A stretch of DNA of 64,000 nt from Bradyrhizobium algeriense (GCF_036924595.1 NZ_JAZHRV010000001.1:6971501-7035500), one strand, 5' to 3'; shown: positions 16,951-26,433, counted from the first letter of the stretch. Translations and numbers: made by a program. The notes: generated by a model not told the origin, from the letters alone.

Positions 16951-17089
16951 GAAACCCCAGACCCCTAGCGATGACGACGTGCAACCGAGGCTAGCGTATA
17001 AGGAGTTCCTCGAGGCTTAAGAGGCATCGTGAATCTAGGCTACCGGGAACGCTAAAATTTTAGCGATCTTGTTCGTGATGCGCTGCACT

Positions 17090-17215
17090 CACGACTGTCA
17101 TCATCCGCCTTGTGCGCGCAATTGCGCACTGGGGCGGATGATCCAGTACGCCGTGACGTCTGTGAAGATGGCACGGCCGCGACGTACTGGATGCCCGCCT
17201 TCGCGGGCATGACGC
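17090..17215. repeat. Composite palindromic repeat with GCGCAATTGCGC core
   Basis: TCATCCGCC and GGCGGATGA form the outer stem around a GTGCGC-GCAATT-GCGCAC inner palindrome (17101-17142). Further arms follow: GATCCAGTACG pairs with CGTACTGGATG, ending in a GCCCGCCTTCGCGGGC hairpin. The core recurs in the perfect palindrome at 46372-46415. Confidence 0.65.
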
Positions 17216-17220
17216 ATGGG

Positions 17221-17255
17221 ACAAAAAGTCCGCCGGAGGTTTTCCCCGGCGGACT
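17221..17255 (-). terminator. Rho-independent terminator of the molybdenum hydroxylase operon
   Basis: On the minus strand AGTCCGCCGG (17246-17255) pairs perfectly with CCGGCGGACT (17227-17236) and is followed by TTTTTGT. It begins 25 bases after the stop of the large subunit gene. Confidence 0.85.
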
Positions 17256-17280
17256 ATTCTTCCCGATAGTTTGGCGGCCC

Positions 17281-19563
17281 TTACGCCTTCATATTCGCCT
17301 TCACCGCTTCTGCCGTGATCGGCAACGAGCGGATGCGCGCGCCGCAGGCGTTGAAGATGGCGTTGCCGAGCGCGGGCGCGATCACCGTCACCGCCGGCTC
17401 GCCGACGCCGGTCGGCTTGTCGCCGTTGGCAATGACGTTGACGGCCACTTCCGGCGTCTGGCTCATCCGCAGAGGCGTGTAGGTATCGAAGTTGGTCTGC
17501 TCGATACCGCCATCCTTCAGCGTCGCCTTCTCGTACATGGCGAGCGAAAGGCCCCACAATGCCGCGCCCTCGACCTGCGCGCGGATGTTGTCGGGATGCA
17601 CCTGCATGCCGACGTCGGTAGCCACGGTCAATTTCTTGACCTTGACCTCGCCGGACGGCGACACGGCGACATGGGCCACGCACGCGGTCCAGCTTGCGGT
17701 TGCCCGCTCCTGCGACGAGACGCAGGCGACACCCATGCCCTCGCCTTTCGGCAATTTGGTGGCGCCGTAGCCGGCCATGCCCATCGCGGCCAGCAACGTG
17801 TTGCGCAGCCGCTGCGCGCCGCCGTCGTTCTTGCCTTTGCCGTCCAGCAGCGCGATGCGGTACTGCGCGGGATCCTGGCCGGCCGCATGGGCGAGTTCGT
17901 CGATCATGCTTTCGACCGCCCAGAAGGTCCAGCCCGGCGCCACCGAGCGCAACTGGCCCGACGGGGTGGCGTTGTGCGCCATCTCGTTCTTGATCGCGCG
18001 GACATTGTGATTGGGCACGGAATAGAAGAAGTCCGCCCCGTTCACGGTGAAGGAGTCCAGCGGTCCCTTCTTGTCGACCGAAGGCGTCAGGAAATCGGGG
18101 ATTCCCCAGCGCGCGGTCGGCCAGGCCGAGACCACGTCGTGGTTGAGCGCGATCAGCTTGCCGTCACCATCCACGCCCGCCTTCACCTTCTGGAAGGTCA
18201 GCGGACGCGAATAGTCCATGGTCATGTCGTTTTCGCGGCTGTAGATGACCTTGACCGGCTTGCCGACGGCCTTCGCCGCCTGCACCGCAGGCACCATCAT
18301 GTCGGCGTCGAGACGCCGGCCGAAGCCGCCGCCCAGCCACATCTGGTGCATCACGACGAACTTGGGATCGATCCCGGCCGCACCGGCCGCGATCCCGCCG
18401 GAGCGCGTCGCGAACTGGTTGCCGGAATAGATGTGCAGGATGTCGCCCTTGAACTCGGCCGTGGCGTTCATCGGCTCCAGCGGCGCATGGATGTTGATGC
18501 TGGTGGTGTACTCCGCCTCCATCACCTTCGCCGCCGTCCCGAAGGCCGCCGCCGTGTCGCCGTCCTTGACGAAGAACTGACCGGAATCGTCGAGCGCCTG
18601 CAGCCGCTTCGCCTCGTCGATCAACGACTGGCTCGACAGCTTGGCGTTCGGGCCGTTGTCATAGGTGATCTTCAGCGCGTCCGCGGCCTTCCTCGCATTG
18701 GCATAGGTATTGGCTACCGCCACCACCCAGCCGGAAGTGCTGCCGGTCTTGTCGTCGAGCGTGATCGCCTTGATGAAGCCCGGCACCTTTTTGGCGGCGG
18801 CGTCATCGACCGATTTCACCGTGGCGCCGAAGCGCACCGGCGGCGTGACCACCTTGCCGTAGACCATGCCCGGCAGCATCACGTCGATGCCGTACTTCGC
18901 CGCGCCGTTGACTTTCGGGGGGATATCGAGCTGCGGAACCGAGACGCCAACCATCGTGTACTGGTCGGGCGTCTTGAGCTTGATCGCCTTGAGCTCATCC
19001 GGCGTGAAGGTCTTGGTGATCTTGCCGCTCTTGACGATCTCCGCAAACGTCATCGACTTCTTCGACTTCGGATGCGAGACGGTGGAATTACGCACCACCA
19101 GCTCGCCGGCCGGCACGCCCATCGAGGCGGCGGCGGCTTCCGTCAATGCGATACGTCCCGCGGCGCCCGCGCGGCTCATCGCATCGAAATTCATCATCGT
19201 GCTCCAGCTGCCGCCGGTAATCTGCGCGCCGAGCACGGGGTCGTTGAACTTCGGATCGTTGGAGGCGAGTTGAACCCGCATGTCCTTCCAGGACGCGCCG
19301 AGTTCCTCGGCCACGATCTGCGCCATCGTCGAGGCGATGTGCTGGCCCATGTCGGCCTTGCCGCAGGTAACCGTCACGAGGCCGTCGGGCGCGATCGAGT
19401 ACCACACGCTGGGCTCGAAAGCGGAGGGCGCGGCCAGCGCCTGATCGATGCCGGGAACGCCGGCATAGCCGAGCACGAGGCCGGTGGCCGCGGAGCCGAC
19501 CAGGAACGAGCGGCGGCTGAGATCGGTGGGCGCGCTGTCGGTGATTTTCACGTGCGTATTCAT
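17281..19563 (-). CDS. Molybdopterin-binding subunit of an aldehyde/isoquinoline oxidoreductase-type hydroxylase
   Basis: The 760-residue protein resembles the large subunit of isoquinoline 1-oxidoreductase and related membrane or periplasmic aldehyde dehydrogenases of the xanthine dehydrogenase family. A twin-arginine signal ([14 protein letters not shown], residues 15-28) shows export after cofactor insertion. The cofactor-binding [11 protein letters not shown] stretch and the C-terminal [19 protein letters not shown], with the catalytic Glu, are present. GGAGGG precedes the ATG at 19563, which overlaps the stop of the iron-sulfur subunit (ATGA). No cytochrome or XdhC-like maturation gene is next to it. 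The oxidised substrate is unknown. Confidence 0.92.
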   Translation of the reverse strand: MNTHVKITDSAPTDLSRRSFLVGSAATGLVLGYAGVPGIDQALAAPSAFEPSVWYSIAPDGLVTVTCGKADMGQHIASTMAQIVAEELGASWKDMRVQLASNDPKFNDPVLGAQITGGSWSTMMNFDAMSRAGAAGRIALTEAAAASMGVPAGELVVRNSTVSHPKSKKSMTFAEIVKSGKITKTFTPDELKAIKLKTPDQYTMVGVSVPQLDIPPKVNGAAKYGIDVMLPGMVYGKVVTPPVRFGATVKSVDDAAAKKVPGFIKAITLDDKTGSTSGWVVAVANTYANARKAADALKITYDNGPNAKLSSQSLIDEAKRLQALDDSGQFFVKDGDTAAAFGTAAKVMEAEYTTSINIHAPLEPMNATAEFKGDILHIYSGNQFATRSGGIAAGAAGIDPKFVVMHQMWLGGGFGRRLDADMMVPAVQAAKAVGKPVKVIYSRENDMTMDYSRPLTFQKVKAGVDGDGKLIALNHDVVSAWPTARWGIPDFLTPSVDKKGPLDSFTVNGADFFYSVPNHNVRAIKNEMAHNATPSGQLRSVAPGWTFWAVESMIDELAHAAGQDPAQYRIALLDGKGKNDGGAQRLRNTLLAAMGMAGYGATKLPKGEGMGVACVSSQERATASWTACVAHVAVSPSGEVKVKKLTVATDVGMQVHPDNIRAQVEGAALWGLSLAMYEKATLKDGGIEQTNFDTYTPLRMSQTPEVAVNVIANGDKPTGVGEPAVTVIAPALGNAIFNACGARIRSLPITAEAVKANMKA

Positions 19564-20051
19564 GTTGCCCTCCGCTCGGTGCCGGCATTGGAGGCGGTAC
19601 GCATTTCGGATGCGGCGCGCATGATCGCCTTCTGAATGCGCGAATAGGTCATGCAACGGCACAGATTGCCGTCCATATGCGCGACCACTTCATCCTTGGT
19701 CGGATTGGGATTCCTGGAGAGAAGCGATGCCGCCTGCATGATCTGGCCGGACTGGCAGTAGCCGCATTGCGGGACCTGCTCGAGGATCCAGGCCTTCTGC
19801 AGGGGATGATCGCCCTTGGCGGACAGACCTTCGATGGTGGTGATCTTCTTGCCGAGCGCATCGCTGACCGACGTCTGGCAGGAGCGAACGGCCTCGCCGT
19901 TGACGTGAACCGTGCAGGCACCGCAGAGACCCGCGCCGCAGCCGAATTTCGTACCGGTCATCTGCAATTGCTCGCGGATGACCCAGAGCAGCGGCGTATC
20001 ATTGGACGCCTCGACGGACATATTCCGTCCGTTGATGTTCAGATTTGGCAT
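19560..20051 (-). CDS. [2Fe-2S] subunit of the same molybdenum hydroxylase
   Basis: The 163-residue protein has the two-domain layout of XDH-family small subunits: a plant-type ferredoxin domain with [18 protein letters not shown] and a later Cys in RSCQTS, then a helical domain with [14 protein letters not shown] and [15 protein letters not shown]. All eight Cys ligands for two clusters are present. It passes electrons from the molybdenum centre to an outside acceptor. It is translated first and coupled to the large subunit through a four-base overlap. It has no signal of its own and would be co-exported with the Tat-bearing partner. Confidence 0.93.
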   Translation of the reverse strand: MPNLNINGRNMSVEASNDTPLLWVIREQLQMTGTKFGCGAGLCGACTVHVNGEAVRSCQTSVSDALGKKITTIEGLSAKGDHPLQKAWILEQVPQCGYCQSGQIMQAASLLSRNPNPTKDEVVAHMDGNLCRCMTYSRIQKAIMRAASEMRTASNAGTERRAT

Positions 20052-20341
20052 CGTGTTTCCCCTTCCGGTGTTGGAAGCCGCTTACGGCGGCATTCTCACT
20101 TTTGGGTATTGGCCGGCACCCACCGGGTCGATGCCAGTTGGCGCGCAGAATGATACCGAATTTTCCCGGAGGCAATCCAATTTGGAATCGTTCGAAAGGA
20201 TTAAAGATTTGAAGATGCTGCTTGTGCGCTGCGGCAAGGCGTTGTGATGGGCCTGTCGATCACGCGTGCGAGCAGCAGACGCATCTTCCGTTTCTGCATT
20301 TCCTATTCCCGAATGGATCGCGCTAGAATACGGGGCAAGCG

Positions 20342-21193
20342 ATGACGGCCCGGCCGGAATTTCGCATCAAATGCTTTGGGAAATCGAGAATGCCGACAAT
20401 CGATCGCGACGGGGTCCGTATCCACTACGAGGTGCACGGCTCCGGCCCACCGCTGTTGCTGACCCACGGCTATTCGTCGACCTGTGGGATGTGGCAGGGC
20501 CAGATCGCGGCCCTGTCGAAACATCACAAGCTCGTGTTGTGGGACATGCGGGGTCATGGCCAGTCCGGTTACCCCGAGGATACCGCTGCCTACAGCGAAG
20601 CGCTGACAGTCGCCGACATGGCCGCGCTGCTCGACGCCGTCGGCGCCGAGCAGGCGATCGTCGGCGGGCTCTCGCTTGGCGGCTACATGTCGCTGGCGTT
20701 CTACCGCGCCCACCCAAACCGCGTCCGTGCGCTGCTGATCATCGACACCGGCCCCGGCTTCAAGAAGGACGAGGCCCGCGAGGTCTGGAACAAGCGCGCG
20801 CATGACACCGGCGACCGCTTCGAGCGCGAGGGTCTGGAGGTTCTGAAATCGGCCAGCCGGGAGCGCTCCAGCGTCACCCACAGGGACGCATCGGGACTGG
20901 CGCGCGCCGCGCGCGGCATGCTGACCCAGCGCGATGCGCGCGTGATCGATTCCCTGCCCGACATCAAGGTGCCGTCGCTGATCGTGGTCGGCGCCGACGA
21001 CACGCCGTTCCTCGCCGCCTCCGACTATATGGCGGCCAAGATTCCCGGCGCGCAGAAAGTGGTGATCCCGGCCGCCGGCCACGCCGTCAACATCGACCAG
21101 CCGCAGGCCTTCATCGACGCCGTGCTGCCGTTTCTCGACGGCCTCGATGCCAAGACAACGGAAGAAACGGCAACTACAAAGGCCGCGTCATGA
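20342..21193 (+). CDS. Alpha/beta hydrolase
   Basis: The 283-residue protein is a classical alpha/beta hydrolase: oxyanion region LLLTHGYSS, LVLWDMRGHGQSGYP, nucleophile elbow GLSLGGYMS, a late acid in VVGADDTPFLA, and the catalytic His in PAAGHAVNI. No signal peptide. An in-frame ATG at 20390 (MPTIDRDGVRIHYEV) fits the family's usual beginning better than the ATG at 20342, but both have weak ribosome sites. Its stop overlaps the start of the next gene. Esterase, lactonase or haloalkane-type activity cannot be separated. Confidence 0.87.
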   Translation: MTARPEFRIKCFGKSRMPTIDRDGVRIHYEVHGSGPPLLLTHGYSSTCGMWQGQIAALSKHHKLVLWDMRGHGQSGYPEDTAAYSEALTVADMAALLDAVGAEQAIVGGLSLGGYMSLAFYRAHPNRVRALLIIDTGPGFKKDEAREVWNKRAHDTGDRFEREGLEVLKSASRERSSVTHRDASGLARAARGMLTQRDARVIDSLPDIKVPSLIVVGADDTPFLAASDYMAAKIPGAQKVVIPAAGHAVNIDQPQAFIDAVLPFLDGLDAKTTEETATTKAAS

Positions 21194-21534
21194 AGACGGC
21201 CGCTGTGGCCCTCGCTTTGATCGCAGGCAGCTTCACGCAGGCTGCCGCGCAAAAACTGCCGCCGATCGGCGGCCCCTACCCGCCGCCATTCACCGAAACG
21301 CTGTCGAACAACACGCCCCTGGCGTTCGGCATGGACGCCGTCGAAGCCGCGCGCGCGCTCGGCACCCCGCTCAATTACGTCCGTGGCCGGCCGGGCGAAG
21401 AAATCTTCCTCGCGTTTCGCAACGTCGGCGGCAGCGGATTGTTCTACAAGAAGGACCGGCTCTTTCTGCAATTCCGCAAAGGCAGGCTGGCCGGCTGGAA
21501 GGGCGATTGGGGTCACAACTGGATGTGGCAATAG
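21190..21534 (+). CDS. Small exported protein of unknown function
   Basis: The 114-residue protein has a signal peptide (MKTAAVALALIAGSFTQAAA, cleavage before QKLPP). The mature part has LAFGMDAVEAARALGTPLNYVRGRPGEEIF and a C-terminal GRLAGWKGDWGHNWMW. The GMDAVEAARALGTPL segment resembles the helix-turn of SmpA/OmlA-type small periplasmic domains, but I would not assign it to that family. It is translationally coupled (ATGA) to the preceding hydrolase gene. Confidence 0.75.
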   Translation: MKTAAVALALIAGSFTQAAAQKLPPIGGPYPPPFTETLSNNTPLAFGMDAVEAARALGTPLNYVRGRPGEEIFLAFRNVGGSGLFYKKDRLFLQFRKGRLAGWKGDWGHNWMWQ

Positions 21535-21597
21535 CCGCGCGGTGCCGCACATTCACGCAACCGACTTCGTGCAACCCAAAACAAGAAGGGATGACCC

Positions 21598-22269
21598 GTG
21601 GGACAGGATATCAAACTGACGGCTTCGGACGGCTTCAAACTCGGAGGCTATCGCGCCGATCCCACAGGCAAGCCGAAGGCGGCCATCGTGGTGATCCAGG
21701 AAATCTTTGGCGTCAATCACCACATCCGCTCGGTGTGCGACCGGCTGGCGGCCGAAGGCTATGTCGCGATCGCGCCGTCGATCTTCGATCGCACCCAGCC
21801 GGACTTCCAGTGCGGCTATTCGCCCGACGAGATCGCGACCGCGCGAAAGTTCATCGCCAATCCCGATTGGGTCGCGATGCTGCGCGATACAGAGGCCGCG
21901 ATCGATGCCGTGAAGGATGTCGGCCCGATCGGCATCATCGGCTTCTGCCTTGGCGGCAGCATCGCCTATGCGGCGGCGACCAAGCTGTCGGGCCTGTCGG
22001 CCGCCGTCGGCTATTACGGCGGCGCCGTCGTTCGTTTCGCCGACGACAAGCCGCAAGTGCCGACGCAACTGCATTTCGGCGAAAAGGATGCGGGCATTCC
22101 GCTGACCGATGTCGAAACCATCAAGGCCAAGCGGCCCGATGTCGAAGTCCACGTCTATCCCGGCGCCCAGCACGGCTTTCACTGCGATGAACGCGCAAGC
22201 TACGACAAGGCCAGCGCCGACATCGCCTGGCCGCGCAGCCTGGCGTTTTTCGCGAAGAATTTGAAGTGA
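21598..22269 (+). CDS. Dienelactone hydrolase family protein
   Basis: The 223-residue protein has the dienelactone hydrolase catalytic set: nucleophile C117 in GIIGFCLGGS, an Asp in FGEKDAGIP, and His in AQHGFHCDER. VVIQEIFGVNHHIRSVCDRLA near the N-terminus is also characteristic. The start is GTG at 21598 with AAGAAGGG seven bases upstream; the nearby ATG is out of frame. Members cleave lactones in aromatic degradation, but many paralogues have other roles. It is the third gene in the run that begins at 20342. Confidence 0.9.
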   Translation: MGQDIKLTASDGFKLGGYRADPTGKPKAAIVVIQEIFGVNHHIRSVCDRLAAEGYVAIAPSIFDRTQPDFQCGYSPDEIATARKFIANPDWVAMLRDTEAAIDAVKDVGPIGIIGFCLGGSIAYAAATKLSGLSAAVGYYGGAVVRFADDKPQVPTQLHFGEKDAGIPLTDVETIKAKRPDVEVHVYPGAQHGFHCDERASYDKASADIAWPRSLAFFAKNLK

Positions 22270-22280
22270 CGCCCGGAGGG

Positions 22281-22322
22281 CGTCATTCCGGGGCGATGCG
22301 CAGCATCGAACCCGGAATGACG
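22281..22322. repeat. Palindromic intergenic element (CGTCATTCCGGG type)
   Basis: CGTCATTCCGGG and CCCGGAATGACG pair as outer arms around GCGATGC-GCA-GCATCG. It lies between the converging hydrolase and Bug-type protein genes and could terminate either transcript. Confidence 0.7.
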
Positions 22323-22356
22323 GAAGTGGCTAAAGCCAACGCTTGCTGCTCTTACT

Positions 22357-23367
22357 TCACTCGCCCTTGACGCCGGTTGCCTTCACGACATCGCCCCACC
22401 GCTCGTAATCGCGGCGCAGGACTTTCTCGAACGTTTCCGCCGATCCGCCCACCGGCACGAGGCTGAGCGTCTCGATCCCGGCGACGCCCTCGGGCGAGGC
22501 GATGATGCGGGCGAGTTCCGTCGAAAGCTTGGCCACGATCTCCTTGGGTGTCCCGGCGGGCACGAACACGCCGAGCCAGCCTTCGATTTCAAAGCCGGGG
22601 TAACCGAGTTCGGCCATCGTCGGCACGTCGGGCAACGCCTTCCTGCGCTTCTCGCCGCCAACCGCCAACGGCCTGAGCTTGCCGGCCTGGATTTGCGCGC
22701 TGGCCGTGGTCAGGTCCTGGAACGCCGAGGTAATCGTGTTAGCGAGCAAGTCATTCGTGAGAGGCGCCGAGCCGCGATAGGGGACATGGGTCATGTCGAT
22801 ATTGGCGGTCTTCTTGAGCAATTCGCCGTAGAGGTGGGACGTCGTGGCGTTGCCGAAGGTGCCGTAAGGCTTGCCGGGGTTCGCCTTGGCATAATCGATC
22901 AACTCCTTGACGGACTTGATCGGCTGCTGCTCGGGGACCACCAGAACGATCGTCGACAGCGAGATCTGGGTGACCGGCGCAAGATCCTTGAAGACGTCGT
23001 AGGGCAGTTTCGCAACAAGGCTCGGCGCCTGAATGATCTGCGTGATGGCGATCAGCACGGTATGGCCATCAGGCTGCGCCTTCGCCACATAGTCGTTGCC
23101 GACCACACCGCCGCCGCCCGACTTGTTCTCCACGACGACGGTCGCCTTCCACGACTCCGATAGTTTGTTGGCAAGCAACCGGGCCAACACGTCGGTGGCG
23201 CCGCCCGCGGGATAGGGTACGACGAAGGTGATCCGTCGGCTCGGATAGGTATCCGCCGAGGCCGGATACGAAGAGGCGCACAAGGCCGTCACAGCGATGG
23301 AAGCGAGCAACGCTGCCGCGGTCGCCGCGCGCACCAAGCGGACCGGCAAATGATAGGTCATGGTCAT
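22357..23367 (-). CDS. Bug/TctC-family periplasmic solute-binding protein (second copy)
   Basis: The protein has about 336 residues and a signal peptide (hydrophobic AATAAALLASIAVTALCA, cleavage near PASA-DTYP). Family hallmarks are TYPSRRITFVVPYPAGGATD, VENKSGGGGVVGNDYVA and HVPYRGSAPLTNDLL. Two ATGs (23367 and 23361) follow CCGGAG; the second is slightly better spaced. No transporter membrane genes are nearby. It is clearly diverged from the copy at 11627-12604, so the two are not a recent duplication. Confidence 0.88.
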   Translation of the reverse strand: MTMTYHLPVRLVRAATAAALLASIAVTALCASSYPASADTYPSRRITFVVPYPAGGATDVLARLLANKLSESWKATVVVENKSGGGGVVGNDYVAKAQPDGHTVLIAITQIIQAPSLVAKLPYDVFKDLAPVTQISLSTIVLVVPEQQPIKSVKELIDYAKANPGKPYGTFGNATTSHLYGELLKKTANIDMTHVPYRGSAPLTNDLLANTITSAFQDLTTASAQIQAGKLRPLAVGGEKRRKALPDVPTMAELGYPGFEIEGWLGVFVPAGTPKEIVAKLSTELARIIASPEGVAGIETLSLVPVGGSAETFEKVLRRDYERWGDVVKATGVKGE

Positions 23368-23697
23368 ACTCCGGATTGCAGGCACTCAACCGACAAACCG
23401 GCGCGCCTAGATCTGACGACGTTCTTCTACATCGCTGCAGTGCAACTTGGAACATGGTTTCGAATGCGATCCGCGCATAGCGCTAATTTATCGCAACCAA
23501 AGCGGTCGACGCCAATGCCCGGGGCGTTAACGAGACTTCCAGACGCGTGCGAGGCGGCATGTCCGCCACTGCAGGTTAGATGCAGAACGCGGACTCCGCC
23601 GGCGAAAAAACGGATGATGGATTTTCTTGGTCAAATGCGAGGCATTTGCCTGACACGAATGCTCAGGAAAAGAGCCGGCTCAATCAGAACCGAAGCT
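23368..23697. other. Intergenic stretch without a recognisable gene
   Basis: About 330 bases between the Bug-type gene and the export lipoprotein gene. I see no conserved protein segment in any frame and no clear promoter or terminator. Confidence 0.5.
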
Positions 23698-24453
23698 CTA
23701 GAACCAGCGCTCGCTGACGAGCACGGTGTCGCCGGGACCGATCGGACTGCCGGGCGGAACGACGAAGCGCGCCGTTCCCGACGCATCGGTATGAGTGACG
23801 GTGACGCTATCGCGGCGGGCGCGCGGCGAAAAGCCGCCGGCGATCGCCACCGCGCTCTCGACCGTCATGTTCGGTACGTACGGATATTGCCCAGGTGCTG
23901 CGACCTCGCCGAGAATGAAGAACGGCCGGTACGCTTCGATCTCCACCGCGACCGATGGGTCCCTGATGAAGCCGGCGCGCAGCTTCGCCGATATCTGCGC
24001 CGCCAGTCCGGCCGTGGTGCGGCCGCGCGCCGGCACCGAACCGATCAGCGGCATCGTGATCGAGCCGCCGGCGTCGATCGCGTAGGTGTTGGTCAGGCCT
24101 TCCTGGCCATAGACAACGACGCGCAGCCTGTCGCCGGCATCGAGATGATAGGCCGCGTCGTATCGCACCGGCACCGGTTCGACATAGGCGACGGGCGCGG
24201 CAACGATAACGGGCGGTGGTGCTGCGCGTGGCGCCGCGGCGAAGGCCGCGCGAAGCGCGCCGACGGCGCCGCCGCCGCCGGAATCGGCCACGACCGCCTG
24301 CGGCGGTGGGCTGTTAGGCTGGCCATAGGCCATTGAATCGAGATCGCCTTGCGGCGCGACCGCGACCGGCCCGGTCGTACGCATGCAGCCCGACAGAGCG
24401 AGCGCCGTGATGATCGCAGTGATCGATAGTCGAAACGCGCGCACAAGCCGCAC
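23698..24453 (-). CDS. Polysaccharide export outer-membrane lipoprotein (Wza/ExoF-like)
   Basis: The 251-residue protein starts at a GTG (24453) behind AGAGGGATGGG. A lipoprotein signal ends in ALALSGC, so it should be lipid-anchored. The polysaccharide-export domain is YHLDAGDRLRVVVYGQEGL, followed by IDAGGSITMPLIGSVPARG, and the SLBB-like part by FFILGEVAAPGQYPYVPNM. A low-complexity Ala/Pro stretch separates the anchor from the domain. It would form the outer-membrane pore for a capsule or exopolysaccharide, but no glycosyltransferases or Wzc-like kinase are adjacent. Confidence 0.88.
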   Translation of the reverse strand: MRLVRAFRLSITAIITALALSGCMRTTGPVAVAPQGDLDSMAYGQPNSPPPQAVVADSGGGGAVGALRAAFAAAPRAAPPPVIVAAPVAYVEPVPVRYDAAYHLDAGDRLRVVVYGQEGLTNTYAIDAGGSITMPLIGSVPARGRTTAGLAAQISAKLRAGFIRDPSVAVEIEAYRPFFILGEVAAPGQYPYVPNMTVESAVAIAGGFSPRARRDSVTVTHTDASGTARFVVPPGSPIGPGDTVLVSERWF

Positions 24454-24553
24454 CGGAGCCCATCCCTCTAAGCGAGACAGCTTTAGTCTTGCACCGGGTA
24501 TGGTTAACAAACGGTTTTGGAGTGGTCTTCGCATGGCCAGAGGAGAGACCATC

Positions 24554-24665
24554 CGTCATTGCCTGCGACAAACGCAAAGCGTTTGCGCAAGGGAGCGAAG
24601 CGACGAAACAATCCATCTATCGGTTGTGCCGCGGCATGGATTGCTTCGCTACGCTCGCAATGACG
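24554..24665. repeat. Palindromic repeat, CGTCATTGCGAGC family (copy E, reversed)
   Basis: The order of modules is the reverse of copies B and D: CGTCATTGCCTGCGAC and GCGTTTGCGCAAG come first, and CTACGCTCGCAATGACG last. Its last base lies two bases before the stop of msrA. Confidence 0.8.
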
Positions 24666-24666
24666 T

Positions 24667-25326
24667 TTAGGCGGCACTCACGCCGACGCCGATCGGGCAC
24701 GACACGCCGGTGCCGCCCAATCCGCAATAACCCGCCGGGTTCTTGGCGAGATATTGCTGATGATAGTCTTCGGCGAAATAGAATTCGCCCGATGGCGCGA
24801 TCTCGGTGGTGATGGCGCCGAGCCCTTTGGCGGCCAGCGCCTTCTGGTACATAGCCTTCGACGCGTCGGCGGCCTGGCGCTGCGCATCGCCAAAGGTGTA
24901 GATCGCCGAACGATACTGGGTGCCGACATCGTTGCCCTGGCGCATGCCCTGCGTCGGGTTGTGATTTTCCCAGAACGTCTTCAGGAGCTGCTCGTAGGAG
25001 ATCTTCTTCGGATCGAACACGACCAGCACCACTTCGGTATGGCCGGTGCGTCCCGAACAAACCTCTTCATAGCTCGGATTGGGCGTATGCCCGCCGGCAT
25101 AACCGACGGCGGTCGCATGGATGCCGTCACCGAGTTCCCAGAACTTGCGCTCTGCGCCCCAGAAACAGCCGAGGCCAAACACCGCCTGCTCGAGGCCTGC
25201 TGGATAGGGCGGCTGCAGCTTGCGGCCGTTGACGAAATGCGTGGTGGCGGTCGGGATCGGGGTGGCGCGGCCCGGCAGCGCTTCGGCTGCGCTCGGCAAC
25301 GCGGTGGTCTTGCGCATGAACAACAT
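24667..25326 (-). CDS. msrA: Peptide methionine sulfoxide reductase MsrA
   Basis: The 219-residue enzyme reduces methionine-S-sulfoxide in proteins. The catalytic [13 protein letters not shown] motif lies near residues 52-64, followed by [25 protein letters not shown] and the C-terminal recycling Cys in [14 protein letters not shown]. The first 40 residues precede the domain but do not look like a clear signal peptide, so a cytoplasmic location is likely. GGAGGTACTCC precedes the ATG at 25326. Confidence 0.95.
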   Translation of the reverse strand: MLFMRKTTALPSAAEALPGRATPIPTATTHFVNGRKLQPPYPAGLEQAVFGLGCFWGAERKFWELGDGIHATAVGYAGGHTPNPSYEEVCSGRTGHTEVVLVVFDPKKISYEQLLKTFWENHNPTQGMRQGNDVGTQYRSAIYTFGDAQRQAADASKAMYQKALAAKGLGAITTEIAPSGEFYFAEDYHQQYLAKNPAGYCGLGGTGVSCPIGVGVSAA

Positions 25327-25452
25327 GGAGTACCTCCAGGCGGGACATCGGCGGACGCGATAACGGCGTCGGCTGGTTGGCCCTCTATATATGCCTTCTA
25401 CGCCGGATGCCGCAGCCCCGTTACACCGCCCCCGAGGGCGGGCGGGGCCGGG

Positions 25453-25770
25453 TCAGTCCCGCGAATAGCCGATCAATGGCTTGCGGGGCCGGAACAGGAT
25501 CATGAGCAGAATGCCGACCACGCCCAGCACGGCAAAAACCGGCTGATCCAGCAGGACCTTGATGACGCTGTTCCAGACCCAGGGTGCGTTACTCTCGACC
25601 CAGGTCCGGAATGCCAGCTGGCTGGACTGATGGACGTCGTTCCAGAACTGGCCAAACCGGGTGAACCGCAGGGTCTGGTCGGCGACGAAACGGGCGCCGT
25701 CATAGACCATGAAGATGAATCCGCCGGCCAGGAGCAGCAGGCCGATTAGCCGGAAAAAACCGCGGATCAT
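25453..25770 (-). CDS. Small two-helix membrane protein, unknown function
   Basis: The 105-residue protein has two hydrophobic helices: LIGLLLLAGGFIFMVYDGA (about 8-26) and PVFAVLGVVGILLMILF (about 77-93). Between them lies an amphipathic stretch rich in Trp and Phe, and the C-terminus is basic. I do not recognise the family with certainty. AAGGTGACGC precedes the ATG. It lies upstream of msrA on the same strand with a gap of about 125 bases. Confidence 0.7.
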   Translation of the reverse strand: MIRGFFRLIGLLLLAGGFIFMVYDGARFVADQTLRFTRFGQFWNDVHQSSQLAFRTWVESNAPWVWNSVIKVLLDQPVFAVLGVVGILLMILFRPRKPLIGYSRD

Positions 25771-25902
25771 GCGTCACCTTGATATCTGTCGCCCCCAAAG
25801 GCAGTCAGCCAATACCGGGGGCACCCCGGAAATTCAACCTCGTCAGCACCTTACCCGCCATTTCCGGCTCCCTTCCCGGCCTTTCGGGGAGGGTGGAAAG
25901 CG

Positions 25903-25931
25903 TTGACGGTGCAGGACTCGCCCTCTATAAG
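25903..25931 (+). promoter_or_regulatory. Sigma-70-type promoter of rpsT
   Basis: TTGACG (25903-25908) and TATAAG (25926-25931) are separated by exactly 17 bases. It points toward rpsT, about 210 bases upstream of the start codon, leaving a long 5' leader. Confidence 0.7.
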
Positions 25932-25940
25932 ACCCCCAAT

Positions 25941-25964
25941 GGCGGCGGGCGCAATCCCGCCGCC
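25941..25964 (+). promoter_or_regulatory. Stem-loop at the start of the rpsT leader
   Basis: GGCGGCGGG (25941-25949) pairs perfectly with CCCGCCGCC (25956-25964) over a six-base loop. It would lie at the very 5' end of the transcript. It may stabilise the mRNA or mediate control of S20 synthesis. The following GCTGTTCTTT is only weakly T-rich. Confidence 0.5.
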
Positions 25965-26143
25965 GCTGTTCTTTGAGCAGCGCCAGCCTCGGGAGCACTT
26001 TGGCTTCCGTCCATGGCACCCTCAAGAACGGCTTACGTCAGAACACCCTGGAAAACACCACCAGCGTCCATCACGCAATTTGAACGGCCGGCGCGCTCGA
26101 GCCCGACCACCCGAGCGATGACAGCCGAAGGATAGTTGAGAAC

Positions 26144-26410
26144 ATGGCCAATACCACTTCCGCCAAAAAGGCGACCCGCAAGATTGCCCGCCGCACCATC
26201 GTCAACAAGTCGCGCCGCACGCAGATGCGTGGCGCAGTCCGCACCGTCGAGGAAGCGATCAAGAGCGGCGATCGCGAGGCGGCGCTCAAGGCGATGAAGC
26301 ACGCGGAACCGGAACTCATGCAAGCTGCACAGCGCAACATCATTCACAAGAACAATGCGAGCCGGAAGGTGTCGCGCCTGACGCACGCGATCGCCAAGCT
26401 CGCGAAGTAA
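26144..26410 (+). CDS. rpsT: 30S ribosomal protein S20
   Basis: The 88-residue protein is full-length S20: [19 protein letters not shown] at the start, [18 protein letters not shown], and a C-terminal [18 protein letters not shown]. It binds 16S rRNA early in 30S assembly. It is monocistronic, with its own promoter (25903) and terminator (26434). rpsT upstream of dnaA is a usual arrangement in alphaproteobacteria. Confidence 0.98.
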   Translation: MANTTSAKKATRKIARRTIVNKSRRTQMRGAVRTVEEAIKSGDREAALKAMKHAEPELMQAAQRNIIHKNNASRKVSRLTHAIAKLAK

Positions 26411-26433
26411 ACTGACAGAAATAGATATTCGTC

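Noticed and set aside
14957..16984. A 675-codon open frame on the minus strand
   Set aside because: It runs antisense through the amidohydrolase gene, across two repeats, and out of frame through the HD-GYP gene. It has no family pattern and arises from GC-rich codon bias.
17090..17215. Reading the composite repeat as the terminator of the HD-GYP gene
   Set aside because: The HD-GYP gene starts at 16950 on the minus strand and runs leftward, so this element lies upstream of it.
17110..19635. An 841-codon open frame on the plus strand
   Set aside because: It is the antisense shadow of the molybdenum hydroxylase genes, with Arg/His-rich low-complexity sequence and no motifs.
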